DNA of 39,615 nucleotides from CAZAFM01 sp964484395 (GTDB lineage Bacteria > Campylobacterota > Campylobacteria > Campylobacterales > CAZAFM01), in assembly GCA_964484395.1 (NCBI GenBank), contig CAZAFM010000007.1, forward strand, positions 1-39,615, written 5' to 3'. Under the pieces are notes generated by a model. The model searched no databases, was not told the origin of the DNA, and saw only the letters and a list, made by a program, of their open reading frames with translations. Shown piece by piece: positions 7,682 through 15,426 of the stretch. Within the stretch, counting starts at the first letter, position 1, and each line of letters starts with the position of its first letter. Position numbers and translations under genes: made by a program.

Positions 7682-9100
7682 GGGCTCTTTCTTGCTAAGG
7701 TCTATTTTAGTCTCTACCCCAAAAACCTCACCAACTAGAAGTTTTATTGGTGGCCAGTTGCTTCTGAGTGTTTTTGATACCTCTTCATCAGCATAAGAGC
7801 TCCATCTAAGAGTTCCATCTTGATATGAATCATATTCAATGTACTCTTTAAAAATCTCACCTAACTCATAGCTTCTATCATATATTTTCTCTACTAATGT
7901 AGCAAAAAGCTTCGCCCCTACATCTTCATCTGACACTCTATCTATAGACTCTGGAGTAATGTGGCTCTGTTCTGTATCTCTTGGCTCAGGTGTATTGACT
8001 GCTTGAGATGATAAGGTAGTTGGTTTTATCTCTTTTGTCTCTGTTTGTAGTGTATCTATCATCTCATCTATCTCTTTGACTTTCAAAGCCTCTACCATCT
8101 TATAAAACATGAGCATAAGTGCAAAAAAGCTTCCTATGTTGAGACTCAAAAGCCCCTTTGTCTCACTAAGTATGCGAAAAAACCTATCAAGAAGTATAGG
8201 TGAGTAGCGAATATCTCTCTCATACATTCGTTCACTCAAAAACTCAATCATCTCCTCAACCGCCATCTCAGCATCACTCTCATCTAGTTCAACAGCAAAG
8301 TCTTTTAATGCATCTATATCTTTAAGAAATACAGCATCCATTATCTTAAAAAAGCGCTCAGGATCTACAAGCCCTAGCATATCACTTACTGACTTTGCAC
8401 TGAGGTTTGAACTACTATGGACTATAGCTTGCTCTAAAAGTGTCAGAGTATCTCTCAAAGAGCCTCCACCACTTCTTGTTAGGATATCAAGTGCCTCTTT
8501 TTCATACTCAATCCCCTCTTTATCAAGTATGAACTCAAGATGTTTCATTGTCTCTTTTTTGCCTATTTTTTTAAACCTAAAGTGCTGAGTTCTACTTAAG
8601 ATAGTTGGGGGTAGCTTTAGTGGGTCAGTAGTTGCTAAGATAAACTTCACATACTCTGGTGGCTCTTCTAGGGTTTTTAGAAGAGCATTGAATGCCTCTT
8701 TTGTGAGCATATGAACTTCATCTATGATAAATATCTTATAGCGACCAATAGTTGGCTTGTATCTAGTATGCTCTATAAGCTCTCTTATATCATCTATCTT
8801 TCTAGAGCTAGCTGCATCCATCTCTATAATGTCTATATGGCGAGACTCATTTGCCATTATGCAGTTCTCACACACCTCACAAGGGTTCGCACTAGGTCCC
8901 TTATCACAGTTGAGTGATTTAGAAAATATCCTAGCACTAGAAGTCTTTCCACTACCTCTTATACCAGAAAACAGATATGCGTGAGCCAGCCTACTGTTTG
9001 TAAGAGCAAGACTTAGTGTTTTTGAAACAGACTCCTGCCCTACTACATCACTAAACTTCCTAGGTCGATACTTAAGTGCTAAAACTTTACTGTTTTCCAA
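7667..9100 (-). CDS. dnaX: DNA polymerase III subunit gamma/tau (zero-frame product)
   Basis: Clamp-loader ATPase. The N-terminal AAA+ module is complete: LKYRPRKFSDVVGQE, Walker A GIRGSGKTSSARIF, zinc cysteines (CDKGPSANPCEVCENC), Walker B DEVHML, and sensor region LSRTQHFRFK. The start is TTG at 9100, supported by AGGAA seven bases upstream; an ATG a few bases earlier is out of frame. In the zero frame the protein is 477 residues and ends PKKKN directly after an 11-base A run (plus-strand T 7671-7681). A further coding segment for about 69 residues continues in another frame (see 7462-7681), so this may be the gamma-like short form. Confidence 0.93.
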   Translation of the reverse strand: MENSKVLALKYRPRKFSDVVGQESVSKTLSLALTNSRLAHAYLFSGIRGSGKTSSARIFSKSLNCDKGPSANPCEVCENCIMANESRHIDIIEMDAASSRKIDDIRELIEHTRYKPTIGRYKIFIIDEVHMLTKEAFNALLKTLEEPPEYVKFILATTDPLKLPPTILSRTQHFRFKKIGKKETMKHLEFILDKEGIEYEKEALDILTRSGGGSLRDTLTLLEQAIVHSSSNLSAKSVSDMLGLVDPERFFKIMDAVFLKDIDALKDFAVELDESDAEMAVEEMIEFLSERMYERDIRYSPILLDRFFRILSETKGLLSLNIGSFFALMLMFYKMVEALKVKEIDEMIDTLQTETKEIKPTTLSSQAVNTPEPRDTEQSHITPESIDRVSDEDVGAKLFATLVEKIYDRSYELGEIFKEYIEYDSYQDGTLRWSSYADEEVSKTLRSNWPPIKLLVGEVFGVETKIDLSKKEPKKKN

Positions 9101-9128
9101 ATCATATTCCTACAACTAATCTAAACGC

Positions 9129-9134
9129 ATTATA
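9129..9134 (-). promoter_or_regulatory. -10 element for dnaX
   Basis: TATAAT on the minus strand, 28 bases before the dnaX TTG start. No clear -35 is seen, as is common in Campylobacterota. Confidence 0.45.
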
Positions 9135-9170
9135 TCAACAACTATATAAATCCAAAATCTATTTACTACT

Positions 9171-9179
9171 TGGTATAAT
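9171..9179 (+). promoter_or_regulatory. Extended -10 promoter for uup
   Basis: TGG followed by TATAAT (9174-9179), 23 bases before the uup ATG. It gives a leader of about 17 bases carrying the AAGG SD. Confidence 0.55.
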
Positions 9180-9202
9180 TCCAAAAAACAAAAAAGGTCA
9201 CT

Positions 9203-11137
9203 ATGTCTCTTGTCTCACTTATAGAAACTTCAAAAAACTACGAAGCCCAAAAGATACTCTGCTCTGCAAACTTCTCTATAGATAGGGGTGAGAAGGTCTC
9301 TGTTGTTGGTAAAAACGGAAGTGGAAAAAGCACTCTTTTAAAGCTTGTTGGTGGACTTATAGAGCCTGATGAAGGAAAAAGGATAGTCCAAAATAGTGTA
9401 ACAATAAAAATGATGCCCCAGCACCCAACATTTGCTCATGATGTAAGTGTTAAAGAGGAGATAGAAAACGCCCTAGTAGAGATAAAACGCAAACAAAAAA
9501 GATACTTTGAGATAGTAGATGTCCTAGCTAGCAGTCCTGAGAATAAGACACTCCTTCAAGAGCAAGCAGATATATCCACATATCTAGATATGCATGGAGG
9601 CTGGGATATAGAGGCAAAACTTGAAGAGGTATTACTGCGCTTCTCTTTAAAAGAGTATGAAGACAAACTAGTCAATCTCCTAAGTGGAGGTGAGCAAAAG
9701 AGGGTTTCTCTTGCTGCCCTGCTTCTAGAAAAACCAGACCTACTACTACTAGATGAGCCTACTAACCATCTTGATGTTTATATGGTGGAGTTCTTAGAAG
9801 AGCTATTAAACAAAGAGAGCTTTACGCTTCTTTTTATATCTCATGATAGATACTTTATAGATACTATTGCTACAAAAACCCTAGAGATAGAGGATTGTAA
9901 GTTAAGAAGCTTTAGTGGTGGATATAGCTCATATATAGTCCAAAAAGAGAAGCTTTTAGCTGATACCCAAAAAGAGCACGAAAATATGCTAAAGCTTCTA
10001 AAAAAAGAGGAGGAGTGGTTAAACCGCGGTGTCAAAGCAAGAGTGAAGCGAAATATGGGGAGAGTAGATAGAGTAAAAAAGCTAAAAGATGAAGTCAAAA
10101 AAAACCCAGGGATGATAAAGAAGATGCGCTTAGAGCTAGAGCGAGAAAAGGGCTGGGGAGATAAAAGCAGTGAACATAGAAACAAAAAAAAGATGCTCTT
10201 TGAACTTGAAAACCTAAGCTACTCACTTCCTGAAAAAAACCTCATAAAAGACTTCAGCTCTAGGATACTTCAAAAAGATAGAATTGCAGTTGTCGGTAAA
10301 AACGGAAGTGGTAAAAGTACATTTCTAAAGCTTCTACTAGGAAAGCTAGATGGATATAGCGGGAAGATAAAAAGAGGTGAAGTCAGAGTTGGCTACTTTG
10401 ACCAGCAAAAAGATATGCTTGATGATGATAAAAACCTACTTGAGACATTTTGTCCACTTGGTGGAGATAGGGTAGATGTAAGAGGTAAAAATATGCATGT
10501 ATATGGATATCTAAAAAACTTCCTCTTCCCAAAGGAGTTTTTGGATAAAAAGATAGGTATCCTAAGTGGGGGTGAAAAAAGCCGTGTAGCACTAGCGCTT
10601 CTTTTTACAAAAGAGCTTGATGTACTTATACTTGATGAGCCAACTAATGACTTAGATATTCCTACCATAAACATACTAGAGGAGTATCTACTAAACTTCA
10701 AAGGGGCTATAATTTTTGCTAGTCATGATAGATTCTTTGTAGACAAAATCTCAAATAAACTCTTTGTTTTTAAAGGAGATGGGCTTATAGAGGAGAGCTA
10801 TCTAGACTATAGTGAGTACCTAGAGTTTGAAAAAGAGGTAGCAGAGGCTTTTTTAGATGAAAGTAGTGGCAAAAAAGAGTCAAAAGAGAAGCCAAAGAGC
10901 AAACCAAAAAAACTAAGCTACAAAGAGCTCATAGAAATAGAGAGACTTCCAGAAGAGCTAAAAAATCTAGAACTTGAAATAGAGGAGCAAAACACCCTTC
11001 TTGCAGACCCTAAGAGCTATAAAGAGATAGGAGTAGAGAGCATAGCTACTAAGCTTGAAGAGTTAGAAAAGATATATAATGATAAACTTGAAAGATACAT
11101 TGAGCTTGAAGAGAAAAGAGAAGAGCTAGAAGGATAG
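9203..11137 (+). CDS. uup: ABC-F ATPase, Uup-like
   Basis: A 644-residue protein with two tandem ABC domains and no membrane spans. Each has Walker A GKNGSGKST, signature LSGGE, and Walker B (LLLDEPTNHLD in the first, LILDEPTNDLD in the second). The second-domain DEPTNDLD and the C-terminal roughly 100-residue coiled coil (EIERLPEELKNLELEIEEQN) match Uup, which acts at ribosomes or branched DNA, more than EttA or the resistance ABC-Fs. A Lys-rich linker joins the domains. ATG start with AAGG SD seven bases upstream. It probably forms an operon with the small membrane protein starting 2 bases after its stop. Confidence 0.88.
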   Translation: MSLVSLIETSKNYEAQKILCSANFSIDRGEKVSVVGKNGSGKSTLLKLVGGLIEPDEGKRIVQNSVTIKMMPQHPTFAHDVSVKEEIENALVEIKRKQKRYFEIVDVLASSPENKTLLQEQADISTYLDMHGGWDIEAKLEEVLLRFSLKEYEDKLVNLLSGGEQKRVSLAALLLEKPDLLLLDEPTNHLDVYMVEFLEELLNKESFTLLFISHDRYFIDTIATKTLEIEDCKLRSFSGGYSSYIVQKEKLLADTQKEHENMLKLLKKEEEWLNRGVKARVKRNMGRVDRVKKLKDEVKKNPGMIKKMRLELEREKGWGDKSSEHRNKKKMLFELENLSYSLPEKNLIKDFSSRILQKDRIAVVGKNGSGKSTFLKLLLGKLDGYSGKIKRGEVRVGYFDQQKDMLDDDKNLLETFCPLGGDRVDVRGKNMHVYGYLKNFLFPKEFLDKKIGILSGGEKSRVALALLFTKELDVLILDEPTNDLDIPTINILEEYLLNFKGAIIFASHDRFFVDKISNKLFVFKGDGLIEESYLDYSEYLEFEKEVAEAFLDESSGKKESKEKPKSKPKKLSYKELIEIERLPEELKNLELEIEEQNTLLADPKSYKEIGVESIATKLEELEKIYNDKLERYIELEEKREELEG

Positions 11138-11139
11138 AT

Positions 11140-11520
11140 ATGCAAAAAGAGTTACTGCTTGTTATTATTGTTCTTGGGATTATTGTAGCACTTATTGGGA
11201 TTGGGCTGTTTTTTTACAACCCTAAAGAGAAAAAAAATCAAGGAGCAAAGCCTCTTAGCTTAGCTGATATTAAAGAGATAGTAAAACAGAAAAATAGAAG
11301 TGAAGAGGAGCTAGAGAAGTATGCTGATAAGCTTCTAAACTTCTCATTTACTGATACATCTAAGAAGGATATGATAGATATAGCTTTCTTACTAACAGCT
11401 CATAAAAACAGTAATAAAAACATCATAATGAAAGTAGACAAAGGGCTAAAAGGCAAAAACAGTGACTTTAGCAAGGATGTAGATGTCGCTATCAAGGCAG
11501 GGCTTGATAGCAGGAGATAA
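11140..11520 (+). CDS. Small single-span membrane protein of unknown function
   Basis: A 126-residue protein I do not recognise. Residues 4-26 form one hydrophobic helix (LLLVIIVLGIIVALIGIGLF), followed by a positively charged stretch and a mostly helical soluble domain rich in Lys, Asp and Glu. The first residues are few and the post-helix flank is basic, so the C-terminal domain is probably cytoplasmic. It starts 2 bases after the uup stop with AAGGATAG as SD inside the end of uup, so it is very likely co-expressed. A link to Uup or to the ribosome is inference from position only. Confidence 0.78.
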   Translation: MQKELLLVIIVLGIIVALIGIGLFFYNPKEKKNQGAKPLSLADIKEIVKQKNRSEEELEKYADKLLNFSFTDTSKKDMIDIAFLLTAHKNSNKNIIMKVDKGLKGKNSDFSKDVDVAIKAGLDSRR

Positions 11521-11521
11521 T

Positions 11522-11589
11522 GGGCTTGGGCTTGAGGCTCTAATCGGACATTCCCAGCTTTCGCGTGTCCTTTCAAGCCTTGCCCTTTT
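11522..11589 (+). terminator. G+C-rich multi-stem element ending in TTTT (terminator or structured RNA)
   Basis: Starting 2 bases after the previous stop codon, GGGC (11522-11525) and GGCTTGA (11529-11535) pair with TCAAGCC (11573-11579) and GCCC (11582-11585), enclosing a second hairpin GGACA (11546-11550) / TGTCC (11566-11570). A TTTT run follows. The 64 bases are about 59% G+C against an AT-rich surround. The simplest reading is the transcript terminator of uup and the 126-residue gene. The inner hairpin and loop are more elaborate than usual, so a stable 3' RNA or processed small RNA is possible. Confidence 0.5.
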
Positions 11590-11712
11590 AGCTAGCTCTC
11601 TTTAGATATATATCGTCTATTTTAGTTAAAGCTAAAACCGTTCCACGCTATAAATAACCTCTTGATTACAAAAATATTTTTTTAATCATCATGAAAGATG
11701 AATGAGGTTAAC

Positions 11713-11730
11713 ATACTTACCAGAAAGTAT
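11713..11730. promoter_or_regulatory. Inverted repeat upstream of the second chemoreceptor
   Basis: ATACTT (11713-11718), six bases, AAGTAT (11725-11730): a perfect 6+6 inverted repeat 32 bases before the receptor ATG. It could be an operator or a leader hairpin. No flagellar sigma-28 type promoter is apparent in 11590-11761; the rest of that gap is AT-rich with nothing else that I recognise. Confidence 0.3.
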
Positions 11731-11761
11731 TAAAAATATGTAATAAAAAGGGGTAATAATT

Positions 11762-13675
11762 ATGGAGAGCAAAAAAAGACTAACACTAAAAAAACAGCTA
11801 GGAATTACTCTTTTTCTAGTAGGACTTATCCCTTTTTTGCTTATTGGGACAATCTCATACTTCACATCTAGTAATTCACTAGAAAATGAGGCTAAGGACA
11901 AGCTAACTATGGCAAGAGACCTCAAAAAGCATGAGCTAGAAACATATCTCAGACTTGTAAAAAGCTCCATAGAAACACTAGGTGAGAGTAAAGATGTCAC
12001 AGATATGGTAGAAGAGCTAGTTCACTGGCACAATGTCTATAAAGTAGAAGGAAGTGGAGCCTTTGATATAGTGGAAAAACCAGAAGTTCTAGATGTTTTC
12101 GACAAATATGACTCCTATTTTAGTAAGTTCATACAGAATTATGATCTCTATGATTTGTTTATCATCTGCAAGCCCCATGGTCATGTAATGTATAGTGTAG
12201 CAAAAGAGAGTGATTTAGGTGAAAATCTTGGTACTGGAAGTCTAAAAGATAGTGGCTTAGCGAAGGTTTGGAAAGAGATAGCAGATGGTAAGAAGGTAGC
12301 TTTTGCTGATTTAGCGCCCTATGCTCCTTCAGGTGGTGAACCCGCTATGTTTATGGGAGTTCCAATAATAGACAAAGAGGGTAGCGTCAAAGGTGTAGTT
12401 GCTGTTCAAGTCTCACTTGAAGTAGTAAATGAGATTATGGGTAATCGCGTAGGACTTGGAGAGACTGGCGAGACATATCTAGTTGGTGAAGATATGCTTA
12501 TGAGAAGTGATAGCTACTTAGACCCAACTAATCACTCTGTGGTTGCATCATTCAAAAACCCAACACTAGGCAAAGTAGATACTGAGGCCACAAGGGCTGC
12601 ACTCTCTGGAACAAGTGGGATAGATATCATAACTGATTATAATGGAGAGAGTGTTCTCTCAGCCTACACTCCAATAGATGTATATGGCACTACATGGGCT
12701 TTACTAGCTGAGATTGATGAGAATGAGGTTTTTGCATCTGTGTATAATCTCAGAAATATTATACTTATATTAGGTGTAGTTGTATTAGTGGTTATTGTTC
12801 TTATAGCCTATCTACTTGGAGAGTACATAAGCAGACCTATTGCTAGAGCGGTTAGCTCAATCTCAGAGGGAAGTGCTCAAGTAGTTAGTGCAAGTGACCA
12901 AATAGCAGAGTCATCTCAAACACTAGCAGAAGGCTCTACTGAGCAAGCAAGCTCCATAGAGCAAGTAACTGCCTCCATATCACAAGCTACAGATATTAAT
13001 AACAAAAACTCACAAAGTGCTACTAATGCAGAAAATCTAGCAAAAGAAGCCGATCAAGCTGCTAATGAGGGAAATGCACACATAAAAGAGCTTACAGAGT
13101 CTATGCAAAAAATAACTGAAGCATCAGATAACATAGCAAGAATTATCAAAACTATAGATGAAATAGCCTTCCAAACGAACCTTCTAGCACTAAATGCAGC
13201 CGTAGAAGCTGCAAGAGCAGGAGAGCATGGACTTGGATTTGCAGTAGTTGCTGATGAGGTTAAGAGCCTAGCCCAAAGAAGTGCAAATGCAGCAAAAGAG
13301 ACTGCAGATATTATCAAAGAAGCAATAGAGCAGATAAAAACTGGTAACAAGATAGCAAAGTCAACTGATGAGTCTTTTGTTACTATCAACGAGAAGATAA
13401 AAAATACATCATCCCTTATAAGTGAAATAGCAGCATCAATATCAGAACAAAGTGATGGGATGGAGCAAATCTCAACAGCTATGGGTCAGATAGACCAAGC
13501 TACCCAATCAAATGCTGCAACCTCAGAAGAAGCAGCAGCAGCAGCTGAGGAGCTAAATGCTCAAGCAAATATGATGATACAGAGTGTTCAAGAGATAGCC
13601 TCTCTAGTGGGTGCTAAAACATATTCAGAAAAAATAGACAGTCATAAACAACTAGAGCACAAAAAGCGCAAGTAG
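11762..13675 (+). CDS. Methyl-accepting chemotaxis protein with Cache-type sensor
   Basis: A 637-residue chemoreceptor. TM1 is at about 14-34. The roughly 300-residue periplasmic domain has double-Cache character (GVVAVQVSLEVVNEIM, GLGETGETYLVGEDMLMRS, then YTPIDVYGTTWALLAEID). TM2 is near 333-353. The signalling tip near 460-500 is nearly the same as in the receptor at 3425-5419. dCache domains commonly bind amino acids or organic acids; the ligand here is unknown. SD AAGGGG precedes the ATG. The stop lies inside a hairpin shared with the end of carA. Confidence 0.93.
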   Translation: MESKKRLTLKKQLGITLFLVGLIPFLLIGTISYFTSSNSLENEAKDKLTMARDLKKHELETYLRLVKSSIETLGESKDVTDMVEELVHWHNVYKVEGSGAFDIVEKPEVLDVFDKYDSYFSKFIQNYDLYDLFIICKPHGHVMYSVAKESDLGENLGTGSLKDSGLAKVWKEIADGKKVAFADLAPYAPSGGEPAMFMGVPIIDKEGSVKGVVAVQVSLEVVNEIMGNRVGLGETGETYLVGEDMLMRSDSYLDPTNHSVVASFKNPTLGKVDTEATRAALSGTSGIDIITDYNGESVLSAYTPIDVYGTTWALLAEIDENEVFASVYNLRNIILILGVVVLVVIVLIAYLLGEYISRPIARAVSSISEGSAQVVSASDQIAESSQTLAEGSTEQASSIEQVTASISQATDINNKNSQSATNAENLAKEADQAANEGNAHIKELTESMQKITEASDNIARIIKTIDEIAFQTNLLALNAAVEAARAGEHGLGFAVVADEVKSLAQRSANAAKETADIIKEAIEQIKTGNKIAKSTDESFVTINEKIKNTSSLISEIAASISEQSDGMEQISTAMGQIDQATQSNAATSEEAAAAAEELNAQANMMIQSVQEIASLVGAKTYSEKIDSHKQLEHKKRK

Positions 13676-13695
13676 AAAATACTACGCTTTTGTGC
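13657..13695. terminator. Bidirectional terminator embedded in the ends of the receptor gene and carA
   Basis: GCACAAAA (13657-13664) pairs with TTTTGTGC (13688-13695), and GCG/CGC with GTA/TAC extend the stem inward. A-rich and T-rich arms give a U tract in both directions. The hairpin includes both stop codons (13673-13675 and 13682-13684), which are separated by only 6 bases. Confidence 0.6.
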
Positions 13696-14812
13696 ACATC
13701 TCAAAAAACTCTGCAAAAAGTTCACTACTCTCATGAGGTCCAGGAGATGCCTCTGGGTGGTGCTGTATGGATAGAATAGGTTTTGTAGTATATCTAAGTC
13801 CTTCTATAGTTCCATCAAACAGGTTTTGATGCGTCGGATTTGCTACTTCTGTGATGTTTTCTGGAACTGAGTAGTTGTGGTTTTGTGAGGTTATCATTAC
13901 TTTTTGACTTCGGAGGTCTTTTACAGGGTGATTTCCTCCATGGTGTCCGAATTTTAGCTTCAGAGTTGGATAACCATTTGCAATACTTAGTAGCTGATGT
14001 CCTAAGCAGATGGCAAATATCGGAATATTGGCATCTACTATTTTTTTTATCTCTTGTTGCTCATTTTTTAGCACAAGTGGATCACCTGGTCCATTTGATA
14101 AGAAAACACCCTTTATCTCACCACTTTTAAATCTATTTAGAACTTCTGAGGCAGGATAGTTGTTTGGAACTACATCTACTGCAAACCCAGCCTCTACTAG
14201 TTCATTTAGAATATTTGTCTTAACTCCAAAGTCATAGGCTATGATTTTTACACCATTTGATGAACTTGTATATGAGTTGCTTTTTTGATCCCAAGTACCA
14301 TGTGTGTGCTCATAGAGCTCTTTTGTAGATACCTCTTGTATATAGTCTATATCTTCTATTCTAGGAGAGCTTTTTAGGATTGAAAGAAGTTCATCTTTAT
14401 CACTAATCTCAGTAGAGGCTACCATCATCATAGCCCCCTCTTCCCTCAAAACCTTAGTAATCATCCTAGTATCAATCCCACTTATTCCCATTACACCTTG
14501 CTGCTTTAGGAACTCATCAAGCTTCATCTGGCTTCTGTAATTAGAATCATATGAGTTATATCGTCTAACTATGATGCCCTTACAATGCGCTTTTGAGCTT
14601 TCACAGTCATTATCATTTGCCCCTACTATTCCAATCTCTGGCATAGTAAAAGTAACAAACTGACCTGCATAGCTAGGATCTGTAACTATCTCTTGATAAC
14701 CACTTAGGGATGTGTTAAACACTATCTCACCAATACTTGTACCTTCATATCCAAAACTACGACCCTCTACAAAAAGACCATTTTCTAGTAGTATCCAAGC
14801 CTTCTTACTCAC
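13682..14812 (-). CDS. carA: Carbamoyl-phosphate synthase small (glutaminase) subunit
   Basis: A 376-residue glutamine amidotransferase subunit that supplies ammonia to CarB for carbamoyl phosphate, feeding arginine and pyrimidine synthesis. The N-terminal domain has the typical GYQEIVTDPSYAGQ and GIDTRMITK segments. The class-I amidotransferase domain keeps nucleophile C269 (FAICLGHQLL) and the H352/E354 pair (QHHPEASPG), plus the oxyanion segment LSNGPGDP. Full length for the family. Its ATG overlaps the DUF507 stop by 4 bp (ATGA), so it is the last gene of the cyclo-ligase/rny/DUF507/carA operon. carB is not in the window. Confidence 0.97.
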   Translation of the reverse strand: MSKKAWILLENGLFVEGRSFGYEGTSIGEIVFNTSLSGYQEIVTDPSYAGQFVTFTMPEIGIVGANDNDCESSKAHCKGIIVRRYNSYDSNYRSQMKLDEFLKQQGVMGISGIDTRMITKVLREEGAMMMVASTEISDKDELLSILKSSPRIEDIDYIQEVSTKELYEHTHGTWDQKSNSYTSSSNGVKIIAYDFGVKTNILNELVEAGFAVDVVPNNYPASEVLNRFKSGEIKGVFLSNGPGDPLVLKNEQQEIKKIVDANIPIFAICLGHQLLSIANGYPTLKLKFGHHGGNHPVKDLRSQKVMITSQNHNYSVPENITEVANPTHQNLFDGTIEGLRYTTKPILSIQHHPEASPGPHESSELFAEFFEMCTKA

Positions 14813-15360
14813 AGGAGACTCCTTTTTTTTAGCTCCTCCTCATAGAGCTTTTGAAAGACTATATCATACTCCTCAGTCCCGGGTATTAGCTTCCTTTTGT
14901 AGTTTCCTATACGCTCAAGCACACTGTCTTCTATATCTTCAAAGCTCTTGATATAGCTAAAGATAGCTTTAAAGATAACATTTTTTATTCTTGTTTCAGA
15001 TGCATCTGATTTAATAATATCTTCTAGCAAAAGCTCTGTCATAATGTTGTGACTTAGGTTGTTGTATCTATCCTCTATGTTTAAGATAACCCCAAACTCT
15101 TCTGACATCTTCTTTTTTATCATCCAAAAAAGCTCTTTTTCATTCAGTCTCATAAACTCTATATCATCTTCATAGTCCTCTATAATCTCTCTAACCCTCT
15201 CTTCTAAAGACTCTTCATTTGCTATATCAGCAAGAACCATTTTAAGAGATATATCTTTTACATCATCCATTGTTGTGGCTATTGATACAAAGGTCGAGTT
15301 TGCCATATCTATGGCTATTTTGTTTGCAACATATGGTGCATGAGGTCTCTTAAGCTTCAT
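14809..15360 (-). CDS. DUF507 family protein
   Basis: A 183-residue soluble, mostly helical protein rich in Glu and Lys. It begins MKLKRPHAPYVANKIAID and ends LIPGTEEYDIVFQKLYEEEL, both typical of DUF507, a family found largely in Campylobacterota and a few other phyla; its function is unknown. It lies between rny and carA and overlaps carA by 4 bp. The SD AAAAGG is modest. A stretch complementary to a perfect SD lies 50 bases upstream in the same transcript (15411-15422). Confidence 0.85.
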   Translation of the reverse strand: MKLKRPHAPYVANKIAIDMANSTFVSIATTMDDVKDISLKMVLADIANEESLEERVREIIEDYEDDIEFMRLNEKELFWMIKKKMSEEFGVILNIEDRYNNLSHNIMTELLLEDIIKSDASETRIKNVIFKAIFSYIKSFEDIEDSVLERIGNYKRKLIPGTEEYDIVFQKLYEEELKKRSLL

Positions 15361-15410
15361 CTAAAAACCTTTTCTTAATCATTAATAATGCAATTCTATA
15401 ACAAAACAGT

Positions 15411-15422
15411 TAAGGAGGTGAT
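15411..15422 (+). other. Perfect 12-base complement of the 16S rRNA 3' end (anti-SD mimic on the rny mRNA)
   Basis: The plus strand reads TAAGGAGGTGAT, so the rny-DUF507-carA transcript reads ATCACCTCCTTA, identical to the usual 16S rRNA 3' terminus. It lies 4 bases past the rny stop. No plus-strand gene follows it as a real SD. It may be chance, or it may pair with SD sequences such as that of DUF507. Confidence 0.3.
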
Positions 15423-15426
15423 AAAG

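Noticed and set aside
15411..15422. Fragment of a 16S rRNA gene 3' end
   Set aside because: Only 12 bases match; the flanks do not resemble helix 45 or the intergenic spacer, so it is not an rRNA remnant.
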